From Bacteroides sp. 51 (GTDB lineage: Bacteria; Bacteroidota; Bacteroidia; Bacteroidales; Bacteroidaceae): a stretch of 64,000 nucleotides of DNA. Below, one piece after another: positions 27,138 to 34,293 of this stretch (positions are counted from its first letter, which is position 1; every line of letters begins with the position of its first letter). The notes beneath the pieces are model-generated. The model was not told the DNA's origin. It worked only from the letters and a program-made list of their open reading frames with translations, and searched no databases. A program made the translations under genes and the position numbers. Location of the stretch: contig NZ_QVMI01000009.1 of NCBI RefSeq assembly GCF_010500965.1, forward strand, positions 2,572-66,571. The letters run 5' to 3'.

Positions 27138-28049
27138 TTACCATTGGTCTTCGTTGCCCAGTCCGCCGCCGCTGCCGGGGGTTGGGCCGGGATTGGGTAC
27201 TTCGTAGCGGCGGTTGTTGTAGCCGCCGTCTTCGTTTGCCGTGCCGGGGTGGAAGGTGTACCAGGTGGCCTGGTCGGTGTCGGGGCGGGTGGTAACGGTG
27301 CCGTCGGTAATGGCGAACTGGCAGGCTCCGTAAATGCTTTCGTTCTGAACCATAGTATAAAGGACGGCGGTGCCGGTGGCATCGGCCATGATGAAGTCGG
27401 TGTTTGAGAAGTTTGTTATGTTGTAATCGTAATCTTCCAACAGTTGTATTTTAAGCCAGTTGAAGGTGTCGTTAAACCACACCCTGTCTCCCTGGGCGAG
27501 GCCGGTGAAGCGGATGCACGATACCCAGTGATCGAAGCTACCAAGCTCGATGGCAGCGGTGGGAGGCTGGTTAGTAGTAAACAGAACGAAGGTATCGTTG
27601 TATAGGAACTCGTCGGTGTAGTAATAGTCTTGCCCGGGTTGATGAATGCCGGTGTAGTATGCAGTTATATTGATATTCCAGGCATCGAGGGGCAGGCTGA
27701 TGGTCTTGGAGAAGTGCCACTTACCGCCGCTTCTGACAGCGGTAAGCAGATGGGTGGAAGGTACACCGGCGGTGATGCGGACTTGCAGATAAATCACATC
27801 CCCATCCTCCCACTGCTGGGCACCGTTGGCGTCGGGCTTGGTGAGGCGGGTGGTGGGTTCCGGCTCCTCGCCGGTTTGCCATGCGGGCTTGAGGTCGGGT
27901 ATACTAATCTGTAGTTCGATTCCATCGGCATCGAAGCCTGGCTCCCCGGCCTCCGGGGCGCCGTCGGCGGAGCAGGAGGTGGCGAGGATGGATATGGCCA
28001 TGGTAAATAGTAGGCTGGCGATGGCTGTTATTGAGTAATGGGTTTTCAT
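27138..28049 (-). CDS. Fimbrillin-like lipoprotein
   Basis: I take the ATG at 28049 (MKTHYSITAIASLLFTMAIS, lipobox ATSC), giving 303 residues. Mature CSADGAPEAGEPGFDADG shares the EAPEPGFDxDG tag of its operon neighbours. A second PEP-like stretch (TGEEPEPTTRL) precedes a fimbrillin-type domain with an early W-x-x-GD motif (QQWEDGDVIYLQV). There is no beta-helix extension; the C-terminus is a Pro/Gly tail (NPGPTPGSGGGLGNEDQW). It could be a structural subunit alongside the larger neighbours, but that is not shown. Confidence 0.72.
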   Translation of the reverse strand: MKTHYSITAIASLLFTMAISILATSCSADGAPEAGEPGFDADGIELQISIPDLKPAWQTGEEPEPTTRLTKPDANGAQQWEDGDVIYLQVRITAGVPSTHLLTAVRSGGKWHFSKTISLPLDAWNINITAYYTGIHQPGQDYYYTDEFLYNDTFVLFTTNQPPTAAIELGSFDHWVSCIRFTGLAQGDRVWFNDTFNWLKIQLLEDYDYNITNFSNTDFIMADATGTAVLYTMVQNESIYGACQFAITDGTVTTRPDTDQATWYTFHPGTANEDGGYNNRRYEVPNPGPTPGSGGGLGNEDQW

Positions 28050-28103
28050 GATGTTCACTGTTTTAGTTGTTGAATTTGTCTAAATTGATGGGACTAATCT
28101 TGT

Positions 28104-29891
28104 TCATGGTCTATATGTTTTAGTGATTTGTTCCAGCCCTTGGGTGTTCCATTGCCATTGGCAGGCATTTCCGTTGTCGAGGTTCCATGTTCCGATGGCT
28201 TGGTTCATGGCATCTGCGGCAGCCTGGGGGATTCCCGGGGTGGTTAGCTCGGGGATTTCGTAGGAGCCGGAGGTGTAGTCCCGGCCAATGGCTTTGGCCA
28301 CAGAGCCGGTATGGGCGGTGTAGGTGCGCCAGTAGCAGGTGGTGATGGTGGGGGATTCCTGAATATATCCGGAAATGGCGCCTGTATGGGAGTTGGGGTA
28401 TGTCTCCATATTGCTGATGGCTCCGGGTTCGGCTACGCAGGCTATCAGGGTGTTGCTATTGCTACTAAAGCCTCCGGCAGTACCAATTCCTTCATAAGTA
28501 GCCGTGGCGCTGCCGCCATCGATGTGGCAGGCTATCAGGGTATTGTTGTTTGAATAGCCGATGAGAATACCTGTATGGTAGAAACCAGATACATGGCAAT
28601 CTGTGGTGCGGCAGGCTATCAGGGTACAGTTACTTGCAATTCCCGCCAGGGCACCAACCTGAGATTGCGTGCTTTTCACACTGGCATCCTTAAGGGTAAG
28701 GTTCTGGATGGTAGCGTTGGCAATATTGCCAAACAGTCCGGCGTTCACCTGCGTAGTGTTTATGGTAAGCCCGCTGATGGTATGGCCTCCACCGTCGAAG
28801 GTGGCGTTTAGGTAAGCTACTATAGGCTTCCAGTTGATGCCCGTAAGGTCGATATCGGCCCGGAGGGTGAAGGATTCACCTTGATCGTAGGAATCCGGAT
28901 TGCGCATGCGGTCGGCCCAGGCCAGGAATCGGGAGAGTTCGGAGTCGTATCCGGGTAGTTCGCCGGCGGGGTAGTCTATCTCCGTCCAGGGGCGCAGGGT
29001 TACGGTGGGGGCGGTGAAGGTGCCGCGGTTGTCATAGTCGGCGGTTACTTCGATGGCTGTTCCGGGGGCGGGTGTCAGGGCTGTATTAAGGTGTAGGGTG
29101 CGGGCGGGGCCTCCATCGGCAGGGGTTATGGTGAGCAACTTGGCTCCGGCGGTGGCGGGCACTGCGTCGGGGGGCAGGATGCAGGTGAAGGTTGCGTTAT
29201 TGCTATTAATCGTTACCTGCGGCTTGATGTCGTTACGATAGGCGGCGGTATGCATGCGGATGTCGGCTTCTGAGAGGTGTTGCAGGAAGTCGTCACCATT
29301 ATCGACCCAGCCTTCACCTTTATTAATAGTGAGGGTGAGTTTGGTATGGAAGTGTGTCAGAGGATTGGAAGCGATGAGGGTGCGGGTGGCCGGGTCGAGT
29401 TGGAGGAGGCCGGTAACGGCATCGGCAAGGTGGAATTTTTCGGGATTATCCTGTTCAATGACTACTTGACTGTTGCCACATCTGGCGGTGAACTGGTGGG
29501 TGGTGCCATCGGCGGGGTTCCATACGTTTTCGAGGTAGATAGGCTCGCCGGTGGGTGTCCAACTGAGTTCGCCGGCACCATTGATAGTAGCACTGTAGGT
29601 TGTTTCGTATGGGGTGGCACCTTCGGGGGCTACTTCGGGAATGGGGATGGTCAGGATGTTGAGCACGTCGCCCTCCTGAAAGAACCGGGCGTTGGGGTTA
29701 CGGTAGCGCGTTTGTTGTGCGTCTTCCAGGGCAACGGTTATTCCGCTTAGTGCGAGGGGTGTTCTTCCATCGGGATCGAAACCCGGCTCGGGCGCCTCGC
29801 CGTCACCATTGCAGGAGGTGAGGGTCAGGGCGAGGGTGATGGCAAGGATTGTTCCGTAAAGGATGTTGTGAATGATTGCTTCTCGTTTCAT
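28104..29891 (-). CDS. Fimbrillin-like lipoprotein with beta-helix repeats
   Basis: The 595-residue protein has signal MKREAIIHNILYGTILAITL, lipobox LTSC and mature CNGDGEAPEPGFDPDGRTPL. The fimbrillin-like part spans about 45-300, with TRYRNPNARFFQEGDVLNIL and the terminal VTLRPWTEIDYPAG. Beta-helix repeats follow (FDGGGHTISGLTINTTQ, AGLFGNIANATIQNLTLKDAS, GALAGIASNCTLIACRTTDC, GILIGYSNNNTLIACHIDGG). Its signal peptide is nearly copied in the short ORF at 33016-33234. It is the first structural gene after the AraC gene, 52 bp downstream of it. Confidence 0.77.
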   Translation of the reverse strand: MKREAIIHNILYGTILAITLALTLTSCNGDGEAPEPGFDPDGRTPLALSGITVALEDAQQTRYRNPNARFFQEGDVLNILTIPIPEVAPEGATPYETTYSATINGAGELSWTPTGEPIYLENVWNPADGTTHQFTARCGNSQVVIEQDNPEKFHLADAVTGLLQLDPATRTLIASNPLTHFHTKLTLTINKGEGWVDNGDDFLQHLSEADIRMHTAAYRNDIKPQVTINSNNATFTCILPPDAVPATAGAKLLTITPADGGPARTLHLNTALTPAPGTAIEVTADYDNRGTFTAPTVTLRPWTEIDYPAGELPGYDSELSRFLAWADRMRNPDSYDQGESFTLRADIDLTGINWKPIVAYLNATFDGGGHTISGLTINTTQVNAGLFGNIANATIQNLTLKDASVKSTQSQVGALAGIASNCTLIACRTTDCHVSGFYHTGILIGYSNNNTLIACHIDGGSATATYEGIGTAGGFSSNSNTLIACVAEPGAISNMETYPNSHTGAISGYIQESPTITTCYWRTYTAHTGSVAKAIGRDYTSGSYEIPELTTPGIPQAAADAMNQAIGTWNLDNGNACQWQWNTQGLEQITKTYRP

Positions 29892-29943
29892 GATTGTTGA
29901 TTTTATTGGGATTTGTTATTTGGTTACAATGTGCGTGTGCGGG

Positions 29944-30357
29944 TTACTGGTCGGCGGCATCGTCGGGCTGCCGGTTTTGGCGCCGGTACTCGTCGGGCGT
30001 GTGCCCGTAGTGCTGGCGGAACAGGGTGTGGAATACGGACCGGGAGTTGAAGCCCGATGCCACGGCAATGGATTCGATGGTGTAATCGTCTGTAGGGTGC
30101 AATAGCAACTGGCAGGCGTACTCGAGGCGGAGGTTGTTGAGGTACTCGTTTACGGTTGCGCCTTGTTTATAAAGGTGGATACAGTCGCGCAGGTATTTTT
30201 CGTTGGTGTGCAGCAGTTTGGCCAGTTTACAGCGGTTGAGCTGCGGATCTGTGTAAGGTTGTGAAGCTTGCATAAGCATATCTAGCTGGGTGCAGATGGC
30301 GTCGAGTGCGCCATTCCTTTTCTTCTTTAGTATGTCATTTTTGTTCATAGGATACAT
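29944..30357 (-). CDS. Stand-alone AraC-type regulator heading the lipoprotein operon
   Basis: The 137-residue protein has a short N-terminal helix (DAICTQLDMLMQASQPYTDPQL) and a complete AraC DNA-binding domain: LAKLLHTNEKYLRDCIHLYKQGATVNEYL and YTIESIAVASGFNSRSVFHTLFRQHYGHTPDEYRRQ. The ATG at 30348 is an alternative start. Its promoter carries the twin operator described at 30376-30441, so autoregulation and control of the following lipoprotein genes are likely. No ligand-binding domain is present. Confidence 0.83.
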   Translation of the reverse strand: MYPMNKNDILKKKRNGALDAICTQLDMLMQASQPYTDPQLNRCKLAKLLHTNEKYLRDCIHLYKQGATVNEYLNNLRLEYACQLLLHPTDDYTIESIAVASGFNSRSVFHTLFRQHYGHTPDEYRRQNRQPDDAADQ

Positions 30358-30375
30358 TGTGCTAAATGGTTAGCG

Positions 30376-30441
30376 CAAATGTATCGTATGAACTGGAAAA
30401 AGCTGTTCCGTATCTGGAAATCGTTGTCCCAGATCCGGAAA
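30376..30441 (-). promoter_or_regulatory. Promoter with twin inverted-repeat operator (copy 1)
   Basis: The -7 box TACATTTG (minus strand, 30376-30383) is preceded by two 17-bp boxes, 30404-30420 and 30425-30441. In gene orientation they read TTTCCAGATACGGAACA and TTTCCGGATCTGGGACA. Start-to-start spacing is 21 bp, and the first box begins 21 bp from the -7 box. The same layout occurs at 33285-33350 and 37242-37307. Confidence 0.75.
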
Positions 30442-30451
30442 ACTTTCAAAA

Positions 30452-31462
30452 TCAGCTGGAAAAGCGGCGGAATTCGTCCGGCGTCAGTCCGTATTCTTTC
30501 TTAAAAATGTTGTGAAAGGTGTTGCGCGCTCCGAATCCGGCTTCGGTGGCAACGACTTCGATGGTCAGCTTGCGGTTGGCCAGCAACTCGCGGGCGTAGC
30601 GCAGGCGCAGGCTGTTGAGGTAGTCGTTCACGGTTTGCCCGGTGTTGTTCTGGATGCTGCGGCGCACGTAGGTTTCGTTGCTTCCCACCAGGGAGGCCAG
30701 GGTGTTGCGGTTGAGGGTGGGGTCGAGAAAGGCGCGGCCCTGCTCTACGAGCTGGGCGATGCGGTCGAAGAGTTCGTCCGACGCCGGCAAGGTGCCGGTG
30801 CCAGGTTCCATGCGGGCGTCGGACGAGTCGCCGGTTCCAGGTTCGTCATTGCGAGAGCTGTGCCCGTGGCAATCCAGGGTGTTTTCGGTTTCTTGCTGGG
30901 TTGCTTCGGGCGTTGCCCTCGCAATGCCGGCACCGGAACCTTGCCGGCGTCGGGCGGCAGAGCATGCCTGTAGTTGCTCGTGCAGCTTGTCTTGTTCGCG
31001 GATGCGTTCTACCAACGCGCGGTTCTTGATCGTGAGCCGGCGCGAGTAGAGTATCCATACGGTGAGGGCGATGAGGGCTGCGGCGAGCAGTGCGGCGGCC
31101 AGGATGGCGTAATTGCGGTTGCGGGTTTTCTCGAGGATGTGGCGGTCGACGTCGTACTTGGTGCGCATCTCGGAGAGTTGCGACTCGAGGTTGATGCCAG
31201 TGATGGAGTCGCGCATGGCGATATGCTTTTCGTAGTAGGTTTCGGTCTGGTCGGCGTCATTCAGTACGGCGTATACGCGGGCTTTCTGGCGCAACATCAT
31301 GGCCATGGTGTGGGGCTGGTTATCGTCTACGGCCGATTGGTATATGCGGTCAATGATGGGTAGTATTTCCTGGTAGCGACCCATGGTGTAGAGGATGTTT
31401 ACTTCGAGGTTCCATAGCTGGCGCTCGGTTCCGCGGCCCAGTAGCTCGGTGTAGGGGCGGGC
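30452..31462 (-). CDS. TPR-AraC membrane regulator, C-terminal part (frameshifted)
   Basis: This frame carries the second half of a regulator whose first half is at 31399-32334. Coding similarity resumes at about 31462 (ARPYTELLGRGTERQLWNLEV); the first internal ATG is at 31384. Then come a TPR-like segment, a membrane helix (NYAILAAALLAAALIALTVWILY), a short coiled coil, a linker made of translated palindromic repeat (30783-30948), and an AraC DNA-binding domain (LASLVGSNETYVRRSIQNN, EVVATEAGFGARNTFHNIFKKEYGLTPDEF). A restored frame would give about 620 residues, normal for this class. One base appears to be missing. The gene is either inactivated, split, or affected by a sequencing error. 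Confidence 0.75.
   Translation of the reverse strand, partial: ARPYTELLGRGTERQLWNLEVNILYTMGRYQEILPIIDRIYQSAVDDNQPHTMAMMLRQKARVYAVLNDADQTETYYEKHIAMRDSITGINLESQLSEMRTKYDVDRHILEKTRNRNYAILAAALLAAALIALTVWILYSRRLTIKNRALVERIREQDKLHEQLQACSAARRRQGSGAGIARATPEATQQETENTLDCHGHSSRNDEPGTGDSSDARMEPGTGTLPASDELFDRIAQLVEQGRAFLDPTLNRNTLASLVGSNETYVRRSIQNNTGQTVNDYLNSLRLRYARELLANRKLTIEVVATEAGFGARNTFHNIFKKEYGLTPDEFRRFSS
30783..30948. repeat. 166-bp nested palindrome translated inside a regulator
   Basis: Outer arm GCCGGCAAGGTGCCGGTGCC (30783-30802) pairs with 30929-30948 at 19 of 20 positions. Inner arms CATTGCGAG (30847-30855) and CTCGCAATG (30918-30926) are perfect. The outer arm and its flank to 30819 are an inverted copy of the R1 repeat seen at 20289-20340. 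The element supplies about 55 low-complexity residues between the membrane helix and the DNA-binding domain. Confidence 0.75.
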
Positions 31463-32334
31463 CAGCCGAGGTATTGGAGGGCTTTGGTGGTGTCGCCGCT
31501 GCGGCCGTATGCTTTGGCGTATCCCTGGTATATTTCGTTAAGCTCAACGTAGTGTTCCTCGGGGCGGTCGCCCTCGGCGAGCATCTGGTTGACCTCGTCT
31601 TCCCACTGTTTAATGAGGGCCAGGAGGTCGTCGGGCCTGTTCTCTACGGAGTACTGCCGGCTGAGGTACCAGTAGGCGGAGAGGCGGAAGGGCGAGCGGG
31701 GGTTGCCGTTGGTCATGGTGAGGGCTTCTTCGAAGGTTTTTGTGGCTTCGGGGTTGCGGTTGAGCACGTTGTAGCCTTTGCCCAGGTTCAGCAGGGCGGC
31801 GGCGATGCCTTCTTTATACCCCACCCGGGTGGCGATGTCGTACATGGTCTGTGCTTCTTCGAGGGCCTGGACGGCGTCTTCCTGGAATATCATGCGACTG
31901 ATCTTGAGGTTGTAGGTGCTGAAGTAGGAGTGCCATTGCTGGTGCTCGTACATGAAGTCGAGGTAGGGGGGCAGTACTTCGTACATGCGGTCGTACATGC
32001 TGTTGTTGTAGTAGACTTCTATTTCGAGGAATTTGGCGTCGCCCTCCAGGAGAAGGTTGCCTTGCCTGCGGGCTTCTTTGCCGTAGGCGTGGATGTTGGC
32101 TAGTACTTCTTCGGGGGTGCGGGTGAACTTAATGAGCTGGTGCAGGTCCTGGTAGGCGTGAAGCTTGTCTATGCCTTTGAGAGTAGGGAGAAGGGCGGTG
32201 ATGGAGTCAGTCTCCGCCGGCAAGGTGGGGGCGACGCGCCCCGGCGAGGTTTCGGTGCCGGTGGCGTGGGCAGGACTAATGGATGCGATGCAGATCAGCA
32301 GGAGGGTGAGGAATTGTTTCATGGTTGTTTTCAT
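31399..32334 (-). CDS. TPR-AraC membrane regulator, N-terminal part (frameshifted)
   Basis: It has a signal peptide (MKQFLTLLLICIASISPAHA) and a periplasmic tetratricopeptide-like helical array from about residue 45 (LLPTLKGIDKLHAYQDLHQL, AAALLNLGKGYNVLNRNPEATKTFEEAL, YVELNEIYQGYAKAYGRSGDTTKALQYL). The last 20 residues (GWPAPTPSYWAAEPSASYGT) are out-of-frame. Shifting one base at about 31462 restores the family sequence into the next fragment. Such proteins sense a periplasmic cue and signal through one membrane helix to an AraC domain. The stretch just after the signal peptide (GTETSPGRVAPTLPAETDS) is encoded by GC-rich repeat-like DNA. Its -7 box is at 32351-32358. Confidence 0.75.
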   Translation of the reverse strand: MKTTMKQFLTLLLICIASISPAHATGTETSPGRVAPTLPAETDSITALLPTLKGIDKLHAYQDLHQLIKFTRTPEEVLANIHAYGKEARRQGNLLLEGDAKFLEIEVYYNNSMYDRMYEVLPPYLDFMYEHQQWHSYFSTYNLKISRMIFQEDAVQALEEAQTMYDIATRVGYKEGIAAALLNLGKGYNVLNRNPEATKTFEEALTMTNGNPRSPFRLSAYWYLSRQYSVENRPDDLLALIKQWEDEVNQMLAEGDRPEEHYVELNEIYQGYAKAYGRSGDTTKALQYLGWPAPTPSYWAAEPSASYGTSK

Positions 32335-32350
32335 GTATTAATGTGATAGG

Positions 32351-32358
32351 CAAATATA
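32351..32358 (-). promoter_or_regulatory. -7 box for the TPR-AraC gene
   Basis: The minus strand reads TATATTTG, 17 bp upstream of the ATG at 32334. Confidence 0.6.
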
Positions 32359-32383
32359 CGGGATGATTGGGTTGGGGATGTGC

Positions 32384-32432
32384 CAAATCGTAAAAAGTTG
32401 GGGGTGCGAAGTGGACAAATCGTAAAAAACTG
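32384..32432. promoter_or_regulatory. Paired CAAATCGTAAAA sites, 32 bp apart (copy 1)
   Basis: CAAATCGTAAAAAGTTG starts at 32384 and GTGGACAAATCGTAAAA has its CAAATC core at 32416. The same two 17-mers occur with the same 32-bp core spacing, in reverse order, at 37691-37739, also next to an AraC-type gene. They may be operators; the second overlaps the terminator T-tract. Confidence 0.6.
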
Positions 32433-32465
32433 CACCGCGACCAGAGCAGATGCTGCTGGCCGCGG
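32422..32465 (-). terminator. Terminator after the 151-aa secreted protein gene
   Basis: On the minus strand CCGCGGCCAG pairs with CTGGTCGCGG (32456-32465 and 32435-32444), followed by GTTTTTT. It ends the transcript from 32957 before the TPR-AraC promoter. Confidence 0.65.
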
Positions 32466-32501
32466 CGTTTCCGGCGTCTGTGACGGGCGGTGACGGGGTG
32501 G

Positions 32502-32957
32502 CTACTTAATGCTGAAACTATTGGCAATGTTGGTAGCCTGTTGCCCGTAGCCATCGGCGTAAGTGATGGAGGATACCAAGGCGATATTGGAGTCTGTGTC
32601 GCATAGTAGTACCAGGCAGACACTCACGCCATCTACTTTACCTTCAATATAGGCACCCTGCAACGTGGTCAGGGCAAGCTCGCCTATTTCGGCGTTCTTC
32701 ATGTTTAGCTCCACAGCCATTTGGCCCAATGCCGTGCCGAGGTCTTCGGGGTCGATGCCATCATAATCCATTACCTCGATGGACAGATGGATGTTGGCGT
32801 TTTCGGCTTCGAAGCTTTCGGCGGTGTTTACCGATACCTTGAAGTTGGCTGGCACGCTGAACGACAGTCCGTATTGCTTCCACGTATAGCGTTGCTGAGC
32901 GTTGGCCACGAGACATAAACAAAAAATAACTGTTAGAGATACAAGAATTCTTTTCAT
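32502..32957 (-). CDS. Small secreted protein of unknown family
   Basis: I do not recognise it. The 151-residue protein has a clear Sec signal peptide (MKRILVSLTVIFCLCLVANAQ). The mature domain is compact, alternating beta strands with acidic loops (YGLSFSVPANFKVSVNTAESFEAENANIHLSIEVMDYDG, TLQGAYIEGKVDGVSVCLVLLCD). The opening YTWKQYGLSFSVPANF resembles the start of PsbP/DcrB-type folds, but this is only a shape impression. It is 58 bp downstream of the 72-residue ORF and 167 bp upstream of the TPR-AraC regulator, so it may belong to the surface regulon. Confidence 0.7.
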   Translation of the reverse strand: MKRILVSLTVIFCLCLVANAQQRYTWKQYGLSFSVPANFKVSVNTAESFEAENANIHLSIEVMDYDGIDPEDLGTALGQMAVELNMKNAEIGELALTTLQGAYIEGKVDGVSVCLVLLCDTDSNIALVSSITYADGYGQQATNIANSFSIK

Positions 32958-33015
32958 GATTTAAAACTTTAAGTTGGTGAATAATTTATTGATAGTAAAG
33001 AAAAAACGCTGTGGG

Positions 33016-33234
33016 TTACTCCGGTAGCGGACAATTGTAGATATCGCGCTTCTGCCAACTGACACAGGTGTCGGTGGTAAGGGTGCTCTGATGGGTTTCG
33101 TTGGCTATGTATGTAGGGATCTCTACTGCTTCCTGTGTGGGTTCGGAGGCAGTGGTGTAGAGAAAGATCAGTATGAGGTTTACGGTAAGTAGTGTTCCGT
33201 AAAGAATGTTGTGGATAATTGTTTCTCGTCTCAT
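33016..33234 (-). CDS. Short membrane peptide with a recycled lipoprotein signal
   Basis: The 72-residue ORF starts MRRETIIHNILYGTLLTVNL. This is nearly the signal peptide of the 595-residue lipoprotein at 28104-29891 (MKREAIIHNILYGTILAITL), and the DNA is also closely similar. The lipobox Cys is lost (FLYTTASEPTQEAVEIP), and the remaining 40 residues match no family I know. It sits behind a promoter with the twin operator (33285-33350). It may be a small membrane protein or the remnant of a deleted lipoprotein gene whose promoter survives. Confidence 0.55.
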   Translation of the reverse strand: MRRETIIHNILYGTLLTVNLILIFLYTTASEPTQEAVEIPTYIANETHQSTLTTDTCVSWQKRDIYNCPLPE

Positions 33235-33284
33235 GTCGTTTCTATTTAGTTCCTATCAGGCGTTTGCGGCTGAATGGCGATACA

Positions 33285-33350
33285 CAAATGTATGGTATCG
33301 GCAAGAAAAAGGTGTTCCGTATCCGGAAAACGTTGTTCCATATTTGGAGA
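33285..33350 (-). promoter_or_regulatory. Promoter with twin inverted-repeat operator (copy 2)
   Basis: The -7 box TACATTTG (minus, 33285-33292) is followed upstream by boxes at 33313-33329 (TTTCCGGATACGGAACA in gene orientation, the clearest TTCCG-N4-CGGAA) and 33334-33350. Both 21-bp spacings match copy 1. Confidence 0.75.
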
Positions 33351-33411
33351 AATAGCAGATATGGCAGGGTGTATGCATACTTTGTATCACTTTCCGGCGT
33401 CGGGGGTGGAT

Positions 33412-33449
33412 AAAAAAATGCCCGGAGTCTTGGAAAGGCCCCGGGCAAT
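33412..33449 (-). terminator. Terminator of the fimbrillin/anchor operon
   Basis: On the minus strand TGCCCGGGG and CTCCGGGCA pair around a short loop and run into a 7-base T tract (33412-33418). It lies 15 bp past the stop at 33464. Confidence 0.85.
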
Positions 33450-33463
33450 TGTAATACTATGAA

Positions 33464-34276
33464 TTAGAATCCATCAATTTCTCCTTCCCATCCGGGTTTC
33501 CAGGGCTTGATGGTTCCCGTCATGCCCACCTCGGTGGTGACGGTTAGGTCTGCATTGAGCAACACGGGCTGAGTGGGATCTCCGGTGTTGAAGCCTGCCA
33601 GCGCCTGGGTTACATCCTGCTGCAACTCGTGCACCTGTCCGTCTTTAGTGGTCACTTCTATCTTGATGCGGGGACTACTGCCCGGGGAAATTCCCATGAT
33701 GTGCATGGCCAGAATGCTTGCCGGCTGATATCCTTGCATGGACATGGAAGTGTGATATACGCTTTCGGTGGCGCTGACCGATCCGAATCCCTGAGCCAGA
33801 TCGATCGTGTTTCCTACTCCGTAAAGCGTTACCTTCACGGAAGCGATCTTGTCGGGGTTTAATCCTGCGATGTTTACCCTTACCTGCACTTCGCGCGTCA
33901 TGGGTTTGAGGGATATCTCCGGAACGAAGACCTGGTCGTTGGTTACGGTAACGTCGATCACATCGGCCTGTAGCGCCGGCGCCTGCGGCACCTCGCCGCC
34001 GGACGATGCCGGCAGTGAGGCTATTGTTTTCTTAATCGTTACCCCTTCCGAATTCCTGGCTACGACAATCCGGTATGTTCCGGGTTCCACATCAATGGAG
34101 GCTCCGGGGGTTACTTTGATCTCCTCGCCATCTTCGGTAATGATGGTGATGATGGTTCCGGGAGGCAGCTCGGTGTTGTCGGGGATGGTGATTTTCCCGG
34201 GATTATCATCATCCTTCTTACAGCCTGTCAGTATCATAAGCGATACCAGCAAAAGTATGGTTATCTTTCCTTTCAT
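33464..34276 (-). CDS. Probable FimB/Mfa2-like fimbrial anchor lipoprotein
   Basis: The ATG at 34276 gives 270 residues with lipobox LTGC and mature CKKDDDNPG, an acidic patch suggesting surface export. An early Gly/Pro-rich segment has PGTYRIVVARNSEGVTI. The body is beta-rich with ISLKPMTREVQVRVNIAGL and ends TGTIKPWKPGWEGEIDGF, as in short FimB/Mfa2-type anchor proteins encoded right after a fimbrillin. It starts 18 bp after the stop of the 920-residue fimbrillin. Assignment to the anchor family is from context and motif shape; DUF5119-like proteins are an alternative. Confidence 0.62.
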   Translation of the reverse strand: MKGKITILLLVSLMILTGCKKDDDNPGKITIPDNTELPPGTIITIITEDGEEIKVTPGASIDVEPGTYRIVVARNSEGVTIKKTIASLPASSGGEVPQAPALQADVIDVTVTNDQVFVPEISLKPMTREVQVRVNIAGLNPDKIASVKVTLYGVGNTIDLAQGFGSVSATESVYHTSMSMQGYQPASILAMHIMGISPGSSPRIKIEVTTKDGQVHELQQDVTQALAGFNTGDPTQPVLLNADLTVTTEVGMTGTIKPWKPGWEGEIDGF

Positions 34277-34293
34277 ATGGGTTGCGTATTTGG

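Noticed and set aside
31395-31470. Programmed ribosomal frameshift in the TPR-AraC gene
   Set aside because: There is no slippery heptamer or downstream pseudoknot at the junction; a simple one-base deletion or sequencing error is the easier explanation.
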